A stretch of DNA of 9,887 nt, taken from positions 17,870 to 27,756 of the forward strand of contig DJSA01000058.1 in the NCBI GenBank assembly GCA_002438905.1, read 5' to 3'. The notes below the pieces were generated by a model. That model was not told where the DNA came from and did no database searches. It saw only the letters and a program-made list of their open reading frames with translations. The translations under genes were made by a program, and so were the position numbers. This DNA comes from Bacteroidales bacterium UBA6346 (GTDB lineage Bacteria > Bacteroidota > Bacteroidia > Bacteroidales > UBA932). The stretch's first letter is position 1. Every line of letters starts with the position of its first letter. This document shows, piece by piece, positions 7,352 through 9,887 of the stretch.

Positions 7352-8281
7352 ATGGTCACGGAACTGATTGCAAAATATATCTGGCTGCTGCAGACGGTCA
7401 TGGATGCCGGAGAGGCAGGGCTGACGCTCGGGGAGATAACGGGGCGTTATGAGAGGCGCTTCGGGGAGACGCTGACACGCCGCACCTTTGTAAATTACAA
7501 GAATGCCGTGGAGGAGGTCTTCGGAGTGGGGATAGCCTGTGACCGTAGCACCAACCGCTATGGCATCGACCGAAGTAACCGCATGAGTGACAGCGGTTCC
7601 ATGGAGTGGCTGATAGACAGTTTCACGGTAAATTCCCTGTTGGAAAAGGGAAAGGAGTCTCTCAGCGGCCGCATTGAGGTGGAGCCGATCCCATCGGGAC
7701 ACCATTTTCTCACGCGCATTATGGAGGCGATGATTGAGGGGCGCCGAATCGCAATAGAATACTGCAAGTACAGTAGCGCGGCTCCGGAACGGCTGAGCGT
7801 ACTCCCCTACGCCCTCAAGGAAGACAAGCGGCGATGGTATCTCTACGGCCACTGCATAGAACGCGGAGCGCTCCGATGCTACGCCCTCGACAGGCTCGTC
7901 TCCGTGGAAGTTCTGCCCGACAGGTTCACATATCCCGAAAATTTCAGTCTCGGCGAACTTCTCGCGACGTCGTTCGGAACATACATCCCGCGTGAAAATG
8001 AAAAAGGCTGCTCCGTCGAGTTCCGAGCGCGCGGAGTGCAGGCAAAATATATCGCTGACCTGCCCATCCATCACAGCCAAAAGTTGCTTAAAACAGAGGG
8101 AGAATGGACATATTTTTCTATTTTTGTATCCTCAGACAGTGATGATCTCTACTTTGAACTGAGGAAATATGGCGCAGCAATCGAGGTACTGAGTCCGGAA
8201 AAGGTTAGGCGGCGGCTTCACGACGAGGCTCTTGCCGTCATGAGAATTTATGGTGAGGAGAGAAGTCCGTCAATGACATGA
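7352..8281 (+). CDS. WYL-domain transcriptional regulator with N-terminal winged helix
   Basis: A 309-residue cytoplasmic protein with the layout of a Bacteroidota WYL regulator. Residues 1-75 form a winged helix-turn-helix, with LTRRTFVNYKNAVEEVFG (41-58) the likely recognition region and CDRSTNRYGI (63-72) the wing. The WYL domain spans about 120-195 with the signature RRWYLYGH at 160-167 and the basic ALDRLVSVEVL at 178-188. A WCX-type C-terminal domain (about 215-300) ends in ELRKYGAAIEVLSPEKVRRRL. WYL domains bind nucleic-acid or nucleotide ligands and regulate DNA-damage, CRISPR and phage-defence genes in several bacteria; the target here is unknown. It starts 42 bp after recG in the same direction with no evident terminator, so cotranscription is likely. 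No defence genes are nearby in the window. Confidence 0.88.
   Translation: MVTELIAKYIWLLQTVMDAGEAGLTLGEITGRYERRFGETLTRRTFVNYKNAVEEVFGVGIACDRSTNRYGIDRSNRMSDSGSMEWLIDSFTVNSLLEKGKESLSGRIEVEPIPSGHHFLTRIMEAMIEGRRIAIEYCKYSSAAPERLSVLPYALKEDKRRWYLYGHCIERGALRCYALDRLVSVEVLPDRFTYPENFSLGELLATSFGTYIPRENEKGCSVEFRARGVQAKYIADLPIHHSQKLLKTEGEWTYFSIFVSSDSDDLYFELRKYGAAIEVLSPEKVRRRLHDEALAVMRIYGEERSPSMT
8119..8126 (+). promoter_or_regulatory. -7-like element inside the 3' end of the wyl gene
   Basis: TATTTTTG matches TAnnTTTG exactly and lies in an unusually A/T-rich patch of an otherwise GC-rich gene, about 217 bp before the S9 peptidase ATG. No -33 TTTG lies at the proper distance. It could be an internal promoter for the peptidase gene, or simply Phe/Ile/Val codons (YFSIFVS). 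Confidence 0.2.
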
Positions 8282-8303
8282 CAGTGCAGGTGAGGGAATG
8301 CGT

Positions 8304-8324
8304 CAATATATAGATATATAATTG
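8304..8324. repeat. Imperfect A/T-rich palindrome upstream of the S9 peptidase
   Basis: The 61-bp gap between the wyl stop and the peptidase ATG is very A/T-rich and contains a 21-bp near-palindrome running from CAATATATA to TATATAATTG, broken by one unpaired base. It lies about 20 bp before the start codon, where a regulator site or mRNA hairpin could sit. There is no Shine-Dalgarno sequence; the ATG is preceded by an A-rich stretch. Confidence 0.3.
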
Positions 8325-8342
8325 ATATACAAAAACATATAA

Positions 8343-9887
8343 ATGAGAAACAGAAAAATCATCCTAACATTGGGACTCGTGGCAGCAGGAGCCGCGGCCG
8401 GCATCATTATGGGAAAGTTCGCAAAAGAAAAGGAATCCGAGGAAACGGGATTCATCGGAAAATCGGAAATCATAGTAACGGATGGGAAAATGACCCCCGA
8501 AGTGCTGCTTGCGTTCGGAAGGCTGTCGGATCCACAGGTTTCACCGGACGGCACAAAGTTGCTCTACGGGGTGTCATACAACTCAATCGCGGAGAATCGC
8601 TCCTGCAGGAATCTCTACATCAGCAATATAGACGGAAGTGACGCCCATCTTGCAACTCACTCTGGGAAGAGCATCAGCAACGCACGCTGGAGCGCGGATG
8701 GCAAGAAAGTAGCCTACCTTATGGGAGGGCAGATTCACATCGCCAAGGTCAGGAAGGACGGGACACTCGGAAAAGGAAAGAAAGTCAGCGACATAGCCGC
8801 CGGAATCGGAGAATTCAAACTCTCTCCCGACCAGTCTCAGGTGATATTCCTCTCGACCGTGCCGGGACGTGTGAAGACTCCCAGGCAGATTTATCCGGAT
8901 CTTCCAAAGGCCGAAGCCTATGAAACCGAGACTCTGATGTACCGCCATTGGGATCATTGGGTGACGGAAATCCCGCACAGTTTTGTCGGGGCTTTCAACT
9001 GGGACGAGGGATTGGGGAATTTCATTGACATTCTCGGGAGCGAAGGCGCGCCTGACGGAGGAATATCCCCTTACGAGCTGCCTACCGAGCCTTTCAGCGG
9101 ACTTGAAGAACTCTGCTGGAGCCCTGACGGAACACGGATTGCCTACTCGTGCCGCAAGAAAGAAGGGCTGGAATATGCGTTCTCGACAGACACGGAGATA
9201 TACATATATAATGTACAGAGCGGAGAATGCGTACGCGTTCCGATGGGCGGGGGCTATGACACGACTCCGGTGTGGAGCCCGGACGGCGGCAAGATTTGCT
9301 GGATTTCCATGGAAAGGGACGGCTACGAGGCTGACAAGCAGAGACTTATGTTTGCGGAGATTGACGGAATGAAAGTCGGGGCAATCCACGAGTTGAGCGC
9401 TGGATTCAAGTACAACGTCGCCGGCCCTGTCTGGGACGAAGACTCGGAGCACATCTGGTTCAACGCGCTCACAGAAGGACTTCAGGCCATCTATATCACT
9501 GACCTCGAAGGCAATGTCGAGCGCAAGACTGACGAGAGCTTATGGTACGACTTCACGACCCCGTTCTTCATCGACAGGACTGACGGCCGCGAAATCCTCT
9601 ACACCACATGGCAGAGCATGGACTTCCCGACCGAGGTAGTCGCGTTCGACACGGCAACGCAGACAGGCACGAAGGTCACTGACGAGAACGGGCACATTCT
9701 TTCGCAGCTAAAGCAGCATAGGACAGAGGCCCGCATTGTGAAGACCGTGGACGGCAAGGACATGCTGACATGGGTGCTCTATCCGCCCGAGTTCGACCCG
9801 GCGAAGAAATGGCCTGCCATAGAAATCTGCCTCGGAGGGCCGCAGGGCACGCTGAGCCAGGGCTGGTCCTACCGCTGGAACTACAGG
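8343..9887 (+). CDS. S9-family serine peptidase, DPP5-like (3' end beyond window)
   Basis: The frame is open for 515 codons to the right edge. Residues 5-23 are a hydrophobic segment after MRNRK: a Sec signal or membrane anchor, with no lipobox cysteine, so the enzyme probably acts in the periplasm. A beta-propeller follows (about 55-460) with TolB-like repeats: VSPDGTKLLY (66-75), WSADGKKVAY (116-125), LSPDQSQVIF (160-169), WSPDGTRIAY (259-268), WSPDGGKICW (311-320). MYRHWDHW (199-206) is a segment seen in DPP5-type and related S9 enzymes. The alpha/beta-hydrolase domain begins near 475; LGGPQGTLSQGWSYRWN (497-513) is the oxyanion-region motif and resembles Porphyromonas gingivalis DPP5 as I remember it. 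The catalytic Ser, Asp and His all lie past the edge, so activity cannot be judged. DPP5 removes dipeptides from peptides with a hydrophobic or Ala penultimate residue. A related acylaminoacyl peptidase is the alternative. It sits 61 bp behind wyl. Confidence 0.85.
   Translation, partial: MRNRKIILTLGLVAAGAAAGIIMGKFAKEKESEETGFIGKSEIIVTDGKMTPEVLLAFGRLSDPQVSPDGTKLLYGVSYNSIAENRSCRNLYISNIDGSDAHLATHSGKSISNARWSADGKKVAYLMGGQIHIAKVRKDGTLGKGKKVSDIAAGIGEFKLSPDQSQVIFLSTVPGRVKTPRQIYPDLPKAEAYETETLMYRHWDHWVTEIPHSFVGAFNWDEGLGNFIDILGSEGAPDGGISPYELPTEPFSGLEELCWSPDGTRIAYSCRKKEGLEYAFSTDTEIYIYNVQSGECVRVPMGGGYDTTPVWSPDGGKICWISMERDGYEADKQRLMFAEIDGMKVGAIHELSAGFKYNVAGPVWDEDSEHIWFNALTEGLQAIYITDLEGNVERKTDESLWYDFTTPFFIDRTDGREILYTTWQSMDFPTEVVAFDTATQTGTKVTDENGHILSQLKQHRTEARIVKTVDGKDMLTWVLYPPEFDPAKKWPAIEICLGGPQGTLSQGWSYRWNYR

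Noticed and set aside
7175..8080. 301-codon minus-strand frame opposite the recG end and wyl
   Set aside because: It overlaps two real genes on the other strand and is composed like a shadow. The 289-codon frame at 8583-9452 over the peptidase gene is rejected for the same reason.
7352..8281. WYL gene as a marker of a phage-defence island
   Set aside because: WYL proteins often sit with defence systems, but the neighbours here are housekeeping genes and no nuclease, restriction, CBASS or CRISPR component is present in the window.

Overview
The window looks like a chromosomal housekeeping stretch from a member of the Bacteroidota, most likely order Bacteroidales. The evidence is the style of the proteins (an enlarged SecA, PdxA with the ITQGDGNGIGYE opening, a WYL regulator with the RRTF/CDR winged-helix pattern, an S9 peptidase resembling DPP5), the lack of Shine-Dalgarno sequences with A/T-rich stretches before the starts, and promoter-like sites fitting the Bacteroidota -7 consensus TAnnTTTG. 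Coding DNA is moderately GC-rich and the intergenic gaps are distinctly AT-rich. I cannot assign a genus.

Left half, all on the minus strand and read from right to left: pdxA (vitamin B6 synthesis), rnhA (RNase HI; its ATG overlaps the pdxA stop as ATGA), then a 146-bp gap with an exact TAnnTTTG element, then secA (preprotein translocase ATPase), which runs off the left edge before its C-terminal tail. Right half, all on the plus strand: recG (branched-DNA helicase), a WYL-domain transcriptional regulator 42 bp downstream, and an S9-family peptidase 61 bp further on, which runs off the right edge before its catalytic Ser/Asp/His.

The two halves diverge from a 223-bp region (4882-5104). It holds an exact -7 element for pdxA, a -7-like element for recG placed so close to the ATG that the recG mRNA would be nearly leaderless, a perfect CCAAC/GTTGG inverted repeat just upstream of that site, and a short upstream ORF with competing inverted-repeat arms in the pdxA leader.

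Functionally these are mostly independent housekeeping genes: PLP synthesis, RNA-DNA hybrid removal, protein export, and rescue of stalled replication forks. The one suggestive link is a WYL regulator sitting directly behind recG, possibly in the same transcript. I find no mobile element, CRISPR array, tRNA/rRNA or recognisable defence system. The long antisense reading frames over secA, recG, wyl and the peptidase gene are shadows of those genes. No convincing undescribed system is visible; the more interesting observations are regulatory (the divergent region) and one protein-level oddity (a low-complexity insert in RecG).
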